Assembly (NCBI GenBank): GCA_005281725.1
Contig: SSBO01000007.1
Span: forward strand, 3,912,402 to 3,976,401
Reading direction: 5' to 3'
DNA length: 64,000 nucleotides
Source of the DNA: Wuchereria bancrofti
Taxonomy: Eukaryota; Nematoda; Chromadorea; Rhabditida; Onchocercidae
Positions 26,189 through 38,604 of this stretch are shown in pieces. Each line of letters begins with the position of its first letter. The stretch's first letter is position 1. The notes below the pieces were generated by a model. It did no database searches and was not told where the DNA came from. It was given only the letters and a program-made list of their open reading frames with translations. Both the position numbers and the translations under genes were made by a program.

Positions 26189-27976
26189 CTAATTGGGAGC
26201 AAATTTCTACACATATTCTAGTTACAAGTGAAAGATAAATATTGGTTAAATGATTTCCTACGTGAGATTGGAACATTTGTATGAGGAATGCTCAAATAAG
26301 ATAAACTTTAGTTTTATGGTTTTCATACAATTTTATTTCTACATATTATAATTCGGTTTTTCAACAAGTACCTCATATATAAAATATTAAATGAAGAGTT
26401 AACTAAGTCGTATCAAATTGTCCTCGATATTAGTTTGGTTGCCAAAAATGTAGAATTTCATTATGAAAAATGTGAAGCGGAAGTTGAAATGGAGAGAAAG
26501 ACGAATAAAGTAATAAGTGAAAAGTAAATATCAGACATTTACCGCTGATAACAGTGGTTTATGAGTTATAGTACTAATTTTTTCTACCCAGTTATATTTT
26601 CATTCGTTATCTTTTACTTCTTTAATCTTTAATCATAGCATTTTTGCTATAGTTTTTCACTTTTAGCTTTCTGTAGTCAAAATGAATTGATGCAACCGAA
26701 ACCGACCGAAATCTTCCTAAATTATTTCATAGAAATGTTATATATCACTTTTATAAATTTTTACTTGCTTGGTATCCATGTCCAAACCACATTGTTCGTA
26801 CCAGACAATATTGTTTCCTCTTTTTTTAAATCCGGAGTGGGAATCCTTGAAAATTAGATTTGCCAATCAATTTGATATTTTTTATCTACCTTACTGGAAA
26901 AAAAATGATTTACTTCATAACCAACATGCTGCAATCAACCAAAACCTTAATATTTGCTTATTCAATGCGCGAATTTGTTAAAAAACAATAATTAAAAACT
27001 CTGAACCAATCATCGGAAAAAGCATATCTTCAAATCATATGAAGTTTGCATGCAAAGAGATACATCACAGCAGTTCACAATAATTAAATGAAATGAGAAT
27101 CTAGCATGACATTAATCAAAAAAGCAAAAGCTCATTCATGTCAAGCGATAAAGTTTTGCAAAATTCATCAAAAACTTGGTAGCAATTTGCAAAACTAAAA
27201 GAAGAACATGTTAAACAAATAATGAATTTTATTCAAATTACGAATCTCTCATATAATATGTGACATATTTTAATAACGTTGTTAAATGCAATTACTTTCA
27301 TTTGATATGTTAAACACGACAAATACAGCTAAGAAGAATCATTGATCCATACGGTATTTTGTTTCATGTCTGCTACAGTTATCACACATCACATATCAAA
27401 AAGTCATCAGCTATTTCTCAAATCTTATCGTCTTTTAATTCTTCTTCGTACTTACTGCCTATTCCTCCATATAACTTTATCTTACAATTTTTGTTCCAGT
27501 TTACGCTCACTTCACAACATTTAGTAATTTCTTAATTATGCAATCTTATATTTTTCCCAGTCTAATCTTTTTTGCTTTCTTCTTCCTTATTCTTTGTACG
27601 ACCCTTTCGTGACTTTAATTTTGGTTATATCTGGAATTCTGGTCCTAAACCTAAATAGAATGAATACCAAAAACAGCCACACATCAAATCAAAAACTTAT
27701 TTTAATTACATGTAAAATTGAAAGCTATACAGAAACATGTGGGAAAAAAACTTAGTGATCATTGCTGACTGAAAGTTTGGAATAATTTTCTTCTTATCTG
27801 AAAGTAAGAAAACGTTTTTCTAAGAAGAAAAAACGTGACACAGTCAAGCGAATGTTTTCATAAGCATGAGGAACAATTTATTCCGAAACTGTTTCCAACA
27901 TCTGACAGAAATATCTTATGATTTTATCATGATAAAACAGGACTCTGATATCTTGTACATTATTTGATTATTTATA

Positions 27977-28010
27977 ATACCTATGGAAGAGTATTCAATG
28001 CCATAGGTAT
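27977..28010. repeat. Perfect 10-bp inverted repeat (hairpin)
   Basis: ATACCTATGG at 27977-27986 and its exact reverse complement CCATAGGTAT at 28001-28010 flank a 14-nt loop and are followed by an A-run. No gene is nearby, so function is unknown. Confidence 0.85.
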
Positions 28011-29680
28011 CAAAAAAAGCATGTACTCATCATCTTCTCAGGTATAGAGAGGAATATTCTTGATGTCTGAAACTTATCAAAATGGTGTGTTTTAAACTAA
28101 GCTTCTAGACTTCCTTATGTGTGATATCCTTATTCGGTAAGTTGTTTTGTTAAATGTTGAGTAGGTCTTATTACATTAATTGTCAAATGTAAATACGGAT
28201 ACTTATGAGCTTGTTCGTCAATGACTTAAACAGCTGGAGGTGAAGTACAATGATACGAGATAATATATGCATTGTTGAAAATATTCACTGGAACTAAGGC
28301 TTCTTGAGTAAAAATTTTGATGAAAAAACTTTGACAGAAAGTCGAGTAATACGTTCGTTACTTTCAAATTATTGCTGCTTAAATTAACACTAACATTTAT
28401 ATTTGGCAGTATCCGTTTATGTCTTATTTCAATTGCTAAAGTTTCTAAAAATTCATATTTAAGTTGAAAAAAATAAGGTTCGAAAGAATCTTATAAATTT
28501 TGGAAAACTTTTCAATGAACTTAGAACAGCCGAAATTTGTTTCCAATATGACATGGAAATGCAAAAGTTTAAGATGCCGTTTTGGTTATGAGAGAAAAAA
28601 GAAAACGATTTTGTCGGCATCAACTTCGTGTTTTGTTGTTAATTAAAACAAGGAACAACGTATACTGCAAGTAATTTCCAAGTAAATAACAAGCATTGTA
28701 ATGGATAGAAATTGTGCCCAAACATTGGGAAAACTGAAGATAATCAATGAATTTAATTACTCTTACATTATGAAACAGAAATTAAGATGCTAATTTTTTG
28801 ATTTGTTTATATTTACACTGAAAGAAAAAAAAATAAATGTTGCAACTGTAATGAAGGACTGAAAATTCAAAAAATTAAGACATTACTAATAACGAATTAA
28901 TTATTCTTCCTTTATTTCTAAGTTCAAATAAATTTAGGGAAACATTTGGTACCGCCCAGTGAAATGTTTGGTACCTAGTTCCATCACGTTGGTGCAAAGA
29001 AATGGAGCAATTTTTGAAATCTTCTAAAAATACTCCTGATAACTGTAGAAAGCTGGCATGTTTTCATCTCACATGAAGAATGATATCATGTCATTGCCGC
29101 ATTTGCAACCGCTATTCCCTCAAATGCTTTCGAATCTGTTTTTTCCATTTTTTCCTTCTTCCCTCACTCCATGTTTCTTCAGAAGACATTTTTTTATGAT
29201 TTAATTATCCTGTCCCCTTCTCCTCAATTTCACTTCCCGGTTTTTCGCCTACAACATCACTATGTCTACATCTCACTATTAATCACTACTCCATTAATAT
29301 CAATGTGTTCTCCTCACCTCGTGTGACTGCTACCCATTCCGATGTATAAAAACGCCAAGCGGTTGCTGCCATGGTTACAGCTGGTTTGCATCAGAAATTG
29401 ACTACCCAAACAGAGCCTATCCTACCAGATAGAGTTTAAATGAGTCTCCTTTATAGGACACGGACACGCACTTTACAGTATTGCGTGCTACTTCGCAACT
29501 TCAGATTCCGTCTGGACACGTTTAGAAACTAGCATTGGAGTCGAAAGCGCTTTTGTTGCAGCAATTCAACAGAAATCCTAACTTCCCATTTTCCTACTGT
29601 CTGCAAGTCTTGTGACGAGAGTGCTCTCTCTTCCCTCGACACCATTCTACAAAATTGCGTTCTTTATGATAACTAGTCAT

Positions 29681-29702
29681 TCTCTCTCTCTCTCTCTCTC
29701 TC
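29681..29702. repeat. TC dinucleotide tract
   Basis: Eleven TC units, followed by a pyrimidine-rich stretch, about 290 bp upstream of the next ATG. Confidence 0.9.
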
Positions 29703-29991
29703 CTCCCTTCTCTCCCTCCTTCTCTGTCAAATATTGGCTGCTTTCCCATCGAATATTGGCTGTTCGGTGACTTACGAAGTGGCCTTCTGAAGAATCATCA
29801 TGGATGTATTTCATTCTGAGAAATTTTAGTCGTGTCAAATAGTATTGTGCTACGTCAGATCTTCAGAATACTTCTGCTTTCCACCAGCTTTCGCACTCAG
29901 TTCAACTTTGCACTACACTTACGTAAGTTACGCGCCGAAAATACTTCTGAAACGTAGTTCATACCATATGTTTCATTTCTTGCAGTTACGA

Positions 29992-31214
29992 ATGCCAAAA
30001 TTGACCCGAACAAGTGTGCGTGGTGATGATCGACGTATGGATGACGTTAACCTGGATGATTTCTGGAATGCAGATGCGGATAAGTACAAATGCTGCTGTC
30101 GTACATTCCATGTCGTCCGAGCATCACTCTTCATTGCCTATGCTCAAATGCTAATCACATTTGTCTTCGCGCTTTTCTTCACTTTCTATTACATACAGGT
30201 TAGATGTTTCTACATGAAAGAAACTCGTTTCATATAAATAAATATCGTAACTTCCATCCATCGATGATCAAATAATTACTAGAAGATAATCGTAAAACAT
30301 TTAGCATCACTACTGTATGCCTTTGTGCATTAGTAGTATACGATTGATTCTGAACATCGGAAAAAATTAACGAAATTTTTTGCTAGGAATTAACGAACAA
30401 CTAACGTCAATTAGTTAAGTGGACGATTTATTTGCAAGCAAAATTCCTGGAAGTTAATTTAAGATACATTTCAAATAACATTCTGCAGCACACAAAACGT
30501 CATTTATTTAGGCCATTAACGGACGCTTAATGCAGGACCACTGGATCAATCAGTTAGGTGAACGATATATTTGTAAGTACCTTTTCAACTTATCCAATAT
30601 TATTTTGAGAATCATGTAAAGAATTTTCCTTTGATTTGTGTTTTGTCCAGAGCTGCTTTCACTATTTTCGTTGGAGCTGAACAATGATACAGTCATTATA
30701 TCCACATGAAACACATTAAAATAGGCTAACGTGTCGGCAGCACTAACTTTTCTCGCTCGACAAAGCTGTAATGTTGATAGTTTCACTAGATAGGTGTGTT
30801 GATTGAAAGATCCAACTTTTTTTTCAATTAAGTCTCATTTTCAGCTTCACTTCTGTTTGCGGTCACGTTACAGTTGCTTCTTGTTCTTTTACTTGTTCAT
30901 GGGATTCGGACAGAACGCCGCTCATTTTTGCTACCCTTTATTGTATTCTCATTGATCGCAGTACTTCTCGGCTTTATCCAGGTAGCTATTTAATGGTTAT
31001 ATTTAACCCGAAATTTAATACAGTTACCTTCTTTATAAAATTGGTTTTTGCTTTTCCAACACTAATCCTAAATAGCTCTAAATATTTGTAGATCGGGAAC
31101 GATTTATTCGGTTTCATGCATCCTTCGTCGCTAGCACACTTAATGTACGACAACAAGTTAGTTCCTTGTTTTTTTTTTCATTGATAGCTTTTTTTTCTCT
31201 CTCCTTCTCTCTCC

Positions 31215-31247
<33 letters not shown>

Positions 31248-31887
31248 GCATTATTTATCTTTCGTTTACATAATTTATTTGCAGTCAGTTCTTTTCCCAT
31301 CTGATTGGGACATTGTTTCAATTATGGTGCGTTGCGACTGTATGGCGATGCTATGGTTTTCTGGGAGACAAGAAGGTTATTTTTGTAGCTTTTTGTAGAA
31401 GAAGTGTAGCTTTTTCTTTTTTTTCTTTTTTTTTTTGATTATTTTGGTACTGGACAGTGCAGAAAGATGAAATCGATGAATTATTTTTACTGGCATTGAG
31501 GAACATCATCATGTTAATCGTATATGCATTAGTCAGACGTGGTTTTATCATCTTGGAAGCACCCACTTTACTCTATACGCATGCTTTTCAGTCCTGACTT
31601 GAAAGAAGGAAAAATTTCTCTTCAACTTATTGTTAGATTGAAATATTTGCACAAATCATTTTTGATAATCAAATTGGCGCTCGTATAATGGTATAAAAAT
31701 GTAAATTTCCTTAAAATCATCATAAATATATACGTTTTAGGTTGTGCGACACATTGGAGAGCAACTTTCTACGACTCAGATGGCATTTCATTATGACGAT
31801 ATTCCTCATGAATACATTACGATGTCACAACCTCCACCGTATGCCGATACTGTGATTAGCATAGATAAAGAACCTCTTACGACATAA
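29992..31887 (+). CDS. LAPTM4-like four-pass membrane protein with PPPY tail
   Basis: Six exons: 29992-30198, 30512-30572, 30845-30981, 31092-31156, 31285-31375, 31741-31887; 235 residues with consistent phases. The start is the ATG 7 nt after a TTTCTTGCAG acceptor. Layout: a cytosolic N-terminus with a Cys cluster (KYKCCCRTFHVVR), then TM1 (ASLFIAYAQMLITFVFALFF), TM2 (SLLFAVTLQLLLVLLLVHGI), TM3 (FLLPFIVFSLIAVLLGFIQ), TM4 (HLIGTLFQLWCVATVWRCYG), and a cytosolic tail with PPPY (SQPPPYADTV). The Cys-rich N-terminus, four TMs, the WRCY motif after TM4 and the PY motif match lysosomal LAPTM4/5 proteins, whose PY motifs recruit Nedd4-type E3 ligases for endolysosomal sorting (family knowledge). 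The match rests on architecture, so another nematode 4-TM family remains possible. Confidence 0.75.
31193..31247. repeat. CT/TA microsatellite in an intron
   Basis: A pyrimidine-rich CT run passing into (TA)n just upstream of exon 5 of the LAPTM-like gene. Confidence 0.9.
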
Positions 31888-33622
31888 TAGCTGAATTTTT
31901 TGACGGCGCAAATCCCAGATGAAAATCTTATGCGTATGCGTTTGCGTATATTTTCTCCATTAAAGTTTATAGAAATCTTTTTCTTCTTTTTGATAATTTT
32001 TTTCCCATTATCAGGTCCCAGTTATCTGCTTCTCAGTAATTTCGGATTCTCAGGAATTTCTTTAACAGGTCATGGTTTATTGAATGATTGCAACGTATAG
32101 TTCCTGCCTGTTAAACTAAATATAAGTTTTATCTCTACTCTGGTTTATCCATCGATTTTTAACTTAAATCCTAAATTTTCTTATTATTAGCATGGTTCGG
32201 GTTTATTAGAAGAGAGTTTTTTTTACTAATGGAGTTCATGGAACGCAAAGTTCATGGAATAATTTAAGTAAGAAGTAGGATTTTTGGAAAATTCACACTG
32301 AATTTAAACATGTGATATATACTGACTGATGTCAGCGGTTCAGTTGAACTATGTTTTCTCCTGAAAATTTGTTTGATTTGGAGGAAAACTTTATCTTTAT
32401 ATCCTTCTGTTTTATTCACCATAATGGGATAACTCCAGCTAAAATAAAAAGAGGAGCAAAAAATTCGTTGAGTTCCTCATCCATGTTTAATGTGTCATTC
32501 CTTGTTTTATGTCAAAAAATGTTTTCTCTAATGTAAACGTCATTTTAAACGTGACTCTTCTCTTCGTGGTCGTTTTCCTGCATAATAAAGGAAATTCTAT
32601 GTTGTATTCTTTAAGAAATGTGCATTGGAATTGGATTACTGAGTTTCGTTCTTAAATTTTGGGGAACGATTTTGAAATGTCCCTGAGCAAAAGGTTTAAT
32701 TCTTGATAGCATGTGTCTTAAGGGGGGATCTCGCTGTTCTGCTGCAAGAGTTTTAATTGTGTTTCATTTTTTTAACAACCATTTTAGACTTCAGTCTGTT
32801 TTGATTGCTCTCAATTTTTATATGTTGAATAAAACATTGATTGGTGACGGTTTTTCATGTGAATAGTAAACGGAAGTTTTTAAAACCAATACTGATGGAA
32901 TTTATATCGTTCCACTACAGCGCTTTTGTCAGCACATGTTTAATTTTTATTTAATTTAAAGTTAGTTTGTCAATAATTGCAAATGTGCGATCGCGGGATT
33001 TCGAAGTGTGAGATTCCTCATTGACCCGTCACTGTCTGTTTGGCACCAGATATTTTCAGATAACGATTGGAAAACCGTACTAGGTTCCTGGGTCTTCCCT
33101 CCGGCAGTTGGCTAGGAATAGGAAACTTTTATTTTGGATTTAAGTTTGCACGCTGGGAGCAATCTTGTGTCTTTCGAACGCTACATTGCTCGGAAGGATA
33201 CAGTCTCCCATTTCTCGTTTTATGCCTAGTTTTGCATGACACGTAGGACATGAGGACTGTTCTCGAGACTCGAGCATGTAAGTAAATGAGATTAATTAAT
33301 ACCATTGGTAGGAGCCTCAAGTAACCAATCCATATTCCTCCCAATCGCTGCATATGTAAAGCTTTGGTAAATGACATTTTGTGACGTTCTGTGAGTATTG
33401 TTGTTGTTATTCCTATTATTTTATTGTTATTATTAATCAGTAATTATTATTGATCGTCATTGTTGTCATTGTCGTTATTATTATTAATTGTTATTATTAT
33501 TACTATTATTATTATTTGTTATTATTAATTATTGAATGCCTGCTTCGCCCACATATTTCATATGTTTTTAATCTTTTCAGATTTCAAGGAACTTTAATGA
33601 GTGCAATTTATAGTTAGCTGGA
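31888..33622. other. Intergenic region between the LAPTM-like and TMED genes
   Basis: No supported exon. It includes an ATT-rich imperfect repeat at about 33405-33535 and a TTTTCAG (33574-33580), 42 nt upstream of the TMED ATG. Confidence 0.5.
33405..33535. repeat. ATT/TTATT-rich imperfect simple repeat
   Basis: Degenerate trinucleotide tract (TTATTATTATTACTATT and similar) upstream of the TMED gene. Confidence 0.8.
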
Positions 33623-35411
33623 ATGGTACTATCAAAAATTGTAGCCTTTTGTGTTATAGCTTTTGTTAAAGCGATCGAATTGACGTTTGAGTTATCAGAC
33701 AGTGCGAATCAGTGTTTTTTTGAGGACATCAAAGATGGCATTGACTGCGTCATTGAATATCAAGTACTATATTTCAGTTGTTTTTATGAGATCAGGTAAT
33801 GTTGTGAATGGTTTTCCTGTCATCCTTTTCAAAGCATCGTGTTCTTTGCTTTAACTACTGATGAAAACCCTTTAAATGATTAGAATATTTCATGACTTCT
33901 TTTTTGGAATTACTATCTCCTTGCAATCTCTTTAACTTTTTCGACGTAATTTTTGGGACCAATTGCTCATGGGTGTGATCTTTTGCTCTTTTTCATATCA
34001 ATTGAATAGATCAGGAAAATACAACTTACATTTTCATGTGTGATTATGTTTCAGGTAGTAACAGGTGGTCAGTATGATGTAGATATGACGCTTGAAGATA
34101 AGGAAGGTAAAATCTTATATAAAGGTGTCAAAAAGCAGTATGACAGTTTTTCATGGAAAACAGAAACAGAAGGAACATACAAGGTTTTTTTTTTCATTAA
34201 GTTCTGAAATCTCTTGAACTGTTTAGGACATATAAAATCAAGTTTTATGGAAAAGTTGTTGCTCTTGAAAATTATATTACAAAAGCATTAAAATTTCTGT
34301 TTTAATGGAGTGAAGATGTGTAGAAGACTTTCTTTAATTTTCTTTCATCTCATATTCTTTTTAGGCATGCTTCTCAAATGAATTCTCAACTTTTTCACAT
34401 AAAGTAGTCTACATGGATTGGCAAAAAGGAGATGAGGGTCAACTTTTACCAAGTATAGTTTCCACTGATTTTAGTTTAGAAGCTGGACAACATTCTTCCT
34501 CCTTGTTTTCATATCAACTTGATTTGAATAGATCAGAAAAATACAACTATCAGACATGTCCATATAATAGACTAAACCCAATTTTACACTTTACGATTTT
34601 AAAGAAACTGGATATACATTTTCCAACTCCAGATGAAACTTTACATTCAGATGTCGATAGGGTAACTTCACGAATAGCAGCTATGACACAACTTGAAACA
34701 TCTGCATCAGCTATTGGTGATCGGTTGAGGCTAATTGATGATTATCAGACACATCACCGACTAAGAGAAGCTACTGGACGTAAGCGCGCGGAGGACCTCA
34801 ACGAGCGCGTTTTACTATGGTCTTTGGGACAAACGGCTATTATTATTACTTTGGGAATTGCACAGGTAACACTTGGTTGGGGTTTTTCCTTTTTTTTTTT
34901 TTTGTTTTTTTTTGTTCAAAGGCCATACAAACATGAATTTTTTAAATTTATGAGTTGTCTTCACTAAATGGTAAGACTTTATTGAATTATTATGCTATCA
35001 CTTTTTTCAAACACAGAATAAAAAGTTCATTCCAAGGTATTAATATTCACAGAAAATACACTACTAATTCTTGTTAATGACTGGTTGTGTAGAATATTTT
35101 AAATCCGAAATAAAAATATGTTTAGTTATGAAAAGTGTTCAAGGGAAAGTAACTTTGGAAAGTTGGAGAAGCTGAAAATCACACGTACCTCTGAGACAAT
35201 GCTTTAATTAGATTCTAACTAGATATGTATTTTGTTAAATAACTAGACACTCGTTCTAGTTGGAGTAGCAAATGTGAGCGAAAAACTATAATTACAATTA
35301 CAAGTCTGACACAAAGTGATATGATTCGAAGTAAAAGAGTCCATTAACTGTATTCATTTACAGGTGCTCCTACTTCGTTCATTTTTCACCGAGAAACGAA
35401 CGATCTTCTAA
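33623..35411 (+). CDS. p24 family cargo receptor, TMED3/7 (p24-gamma) type
   Basis: Five exons: 33623-33763, 34055-34183, 34365-34452, 34651-34865, 35364-35411; 206 residues, the usual p24 size. A signal peptide (MVLSKIVAFCVIAFVKAIEL) is followed by the GOLD domain: LTFELSDSANQCFFEDI and ACFSNEFSTF supply the two conserved cysteines, with QVVTGGQYDVD and KKQYDSFSW between. A heptad-like coiled coil follows (MTQLETSASAIGDRLRLIDD), then YQTHHRLREATGRKRAEDLN, one TM (SLGQTAIIITLGIAQVLLLR) and a short cytosolic tail RSFFTEKRTIF with the FF motif that binds COPII and a basic COPI-binding part. It cycles between ER and Golgi as part of p24 oligomers. The intron 34453-34650 is free of stops and a multiple of three, so a longer isoform could exist. 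Confidence 0.93.
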
Positions 35412-36218
35412 TGTGCTGTTTTATAGCAAAGACTTTGCCTTCTTATAATTCTTGTTTATTATTCATGCTTCCGCCAGACCTCATTTGGTTTGAACAATCG
35501 CACGATTGGTCAGTAGACTGTTTGTCCGAAGGTATTTTCGGGATAAGTTCCATCCCATCCTGAGGTTGAGTCGGAATTTTCTCTAATTTACTAGTGTATT
35601 TCTGAAATTATTCATTGTATAACTTCGTATATATTAAATTATAATAATATATGCTATGATAAAATCAGTGAAGGATGTTCTGAACATTGCCTACATGAAT
35701 CTGTTTTGGAAATCACTAACTTTTATCTGGAAATTTTTAAAACAAGTTACTGAAAAGAAAATTGTTGGATCATACAGCTCTTCATATGTCGTATATTTTC
35801 TTCTACATCGTTTTTGCTCCTATTACTATGCGGCACAGAGGTCATCCCTTTTCTTTTTTTTTTCAACCCATGGGAACTTTCTAAAACCTCCCGAAAACTT
35901 CTCACGTTTCAAAAACCATCTGTTTTGCTATAGTTTGAATATATATTTCATTGTTGTGTGGACATTCGGTAGTGGACTTTCGTTGATAAGCAAATGTAAC
36001 TGTAACAAAGGGAGGAAAATCTTTAGTCTTTTCATGGTCAAAGTTTGAAAATTAAGAAATATTGATAGCGAATTATCTTTACTCTTAAGAGAAAATTCAG
36101 TACTGCAATTATCTGAATTCGGTTTAGCTACATTGCTCAAGTTATCCTTTGGTCGCCAGTTGCTTTTTTTGGAAATAACATAAGAGTAAAGATGGTATAG
36201 CGCAATGAAAATTCCTGT
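35412..36218. other. Convergent intergenic gap (TMED + / POGLUT -)
   Basis: 3' flanks of two convergent genes. A 130-codon frame at 35656-36048 (+) has no recognisable domain and no good splice or start context; I do not call it. Confidence 0.5.
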
Positions 36219-38604
36219 TTATGGGAAAGGAACCTGCACAAAATCTGCATAATAGCAGTAAACATTCAGAGGTTGAAGATGCTGGAGCACAAATTGGCGC
36301 ATCGCGTTTAATGTCTGAAATTTATAAAGATGAGGGAAGAGTATACGTTCCACACTAAGTGAAGATTGTCATCGCAGACTCTTGATAACTGAAGGATGTT
36401 TTGGAAATTGCATGTGTTCATTTCAGATGAAGAATAGTTACATTATAAATAAAGCCACCTTATTATGATCTTGTGTACGTGCCCATTTGATCTGTTCAAT
36501 GAGAGTTGAATCGCTAAAGTGGAAATAATGTAGTCCTTCCTCTAGATCGGCGTAAAAGTGTTCGTAATAATCAGAGAATGATTTGAAAACGATGCTATCT
36601 CCAGCCAGCAGAAAAGGAAAACGATATGCAGCAACCGTTCCATCAATGCTTAGTATAAATTTGTACTGGAATTCCACTTTTTTCATTTCAAAGATTTAAG
36701 TAGTACCATAAGTAGTCAGTACATGAATAAAACTAGTATAACCTCGAAGAAGTTAGGGAACGGTATTGTTTCAACCGTCGGCATGTGTTGGGATTCGTTG
36801 AAGAAGAAATATCTCGTAATTCCTGCATCCAAAAGGTTAGGATGTAATTTTGATAATTGCGCTATATGAAGTCGTAGCTATAATAAAAGCTCCATTTACT
36901 CGGAAATAAACTGGTAGTACTCTCAGCATTAAGGCGTATATTATATAGACAGAATGGCTGTATTTTCTATTGTTTTTTGTTTTTGGAATCGATCTAACTT
37001 TAAAGCAGTTGTAGGAAAGCTATATTTGAAATGAAACACAGTATACCTTACTAGAATCTCGACCTCGAAATACAGCTTTATCTTTTTTTTGTTCCCATCT
37101 ATAATGTTTTTCACCTCTTACAGAATGTATGTCGAGTATTACCGATTCCATAGAGTCAATTACTGATTTCATTAGCTCATACGTTGGCATCACGATATCT
37201 GCTGTATCTTAAATTATAAGTTGTGCACTGTTTCCAGAGAATTGCAATAGTTTTTGTAAATTTAGAAAGATCAACATATTTCTACTCATAATATTGTTTG
37301 CATTATTCAATTTATTAAATTCTGCTGCAAAAACTTTGTACCTTTGGAACCACACCAACTAATCATTGGAACGAGGTCACTTTCTGCCTTTGCAAGCGGC
37401 CAGTCGCCAAGATTGAAGATAAATTCTGTATTTGGCAAATACATTTTTCTCATCAGTGACGTGAATGCCGCATCAACAAATATCCGGAAACCCGTATATT
37501 CACCAAAACATTGTCTATACAACTGAAGATCAGATAATTTTAAAATATGAATTAGGTTTTTGTTTTTCCCCATAAGACCGCTTTTTTGCTGGAGTCTGGT
37601 TGTAAAGGAGGAAAAGTAACCACAATCATTTGAACAGCGTTAGTAATGTAGAATTACCCAATCAAACAAAAAGATTCACCCAAATTTGGTCCGAATTGTA
37701 ATTTGGAAGTGGTTTCAGTTATATCGAAAATCGATTGAGAAAGTCCATAACACAAGCCCGTAGAAAAGGCGTAGAATTTTAATTACTTAGAAACGTTTAC
37801 GTTATTTTCAATGATTTGATAATGACATAATGCACTGCTACGGCGATGCTGCGGACTTGCCCATTTCTTTTTTACTATCGTTAATACTTCTTCAAAATTA
37901 ATCGTAGACCACTGACTTAAATCACTATCAAGCTGTGAATGTTGTGATGTACAACCAGATTCTTGCATCCACTGCGAAACAATTCTTTTCGGACAATCAC
38001 AGTATTCCGAATAAAGCAAACTTCCATCAGCTAAATAACGTCATAACGTTGGAGAACTGCAATGTGTTTAGAAATCGCAGATATCGCAAAAGATAGAAAT
38101 CAAATGTGAGATGTCACCTGTGTATATATGTGAGTTTATCATTAATGAATACCAAACCTTTCTTGATTACAATTGGGGAGTCGCATAATGGGACACCGTT
38201 TGGAGTATGAATATTGATAACCATCTGTAAACAAGAAGACCATAACCGCAATCGTAGTACATATGAGCCGTCATGATAATCAAGTAACTGGAATCTATAA
38301 TTCTTCATGACATCTTAAGTAAAATCATAACGAATATTTATACTAAAAACAATACTTTGAGCAACAGATTTAAGAAACAGCTTGCTGCCGTAAAAAAAAC
38401 TAACCGATGACGACAAGATCCCAAAACAGACACTTTTAAAGGGCCTACAGATTGCGTAATATTAGTTTCGCCATACCGCAACTGTATATGCAAATAGCGA
38501 ACCGGCAAATCAAGTCTAAGTGCACCGAAACAGAGAGCATTTTCAGCTCCATTGGTGAATGATGAAATGAACAAACCAGCAGCAAATAAAAGGTAACAAG
38601 ACAT
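36219..38604 (-). CDS. POGLUT2/3-like protein O-glucosyltransferase (KDELC family)
   Basis: Eight minus-strand exons: 38604 to about 38415, 38313-38158, 38030-37801, 37522-37342, 37207-37047, 36877-36743, 36665-36459, 36314-36219; about 451 residues. A signal peptide (MSCYLLFAAGLFISSF) is followed by a filamin-type Ig domain (LPVRYLHIQLRYGETNITQ, then FQLLDYHDGSYVLRLRLW and SPIVIKK), then CDCP and the CAP10-type glycosyltransferase domain: LCHYQIIENN, GFRIFVDAAFTSL, EFIFNLGDWPL, SWCGSKDTADIVMPTYEL, WEQKKDKAVFRGRDSS, DGTVAAYRFPFLLAGDS, YYEHFYADLEEGLHY, NVYCYYADF. Relatives add O-glucose to EGF repeats (for example of Notch) in the ER. The model ends FVQVPFP, without the family's KDEL-type ER retention signal. 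The 3' end of exon 1 is uncertain by a few bases. Confidence 0.88.

Larger units (their letters stand above)
21837..29991. other. 8-kb gene-poor region
   Basis: No coding exons supported; open frames are short and low-complexity. It holds a TG microsatellite, an ATAA-rich tract near 24980-25036, two inverted LTR-like repeats, a perfect small hairpin at 27977-28010 and a TC tract at 29681-29702. A TATA-like TGTATAAAAACGCC at about 29343 lies in a less AT-rich stretch (29100-29800) and may belong to the promoter of the following gene. Confidence 0.55.

Noticed and set aside
35656..36048. 130-codon plus-strand frame after the TMED gene
   Set aside because: Phe/Ser/Tyr-rich AT translation without domain, splice or start context.
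36221..36358. 45-codon plus-strand frame (MGKEPAQNLHNSSKHSEVED...) that looked like a small gene
   Set aside because: It is exactly antisense to the last exon of the POGLUT-like gene, which has clear family homology (NVYCYYADF).
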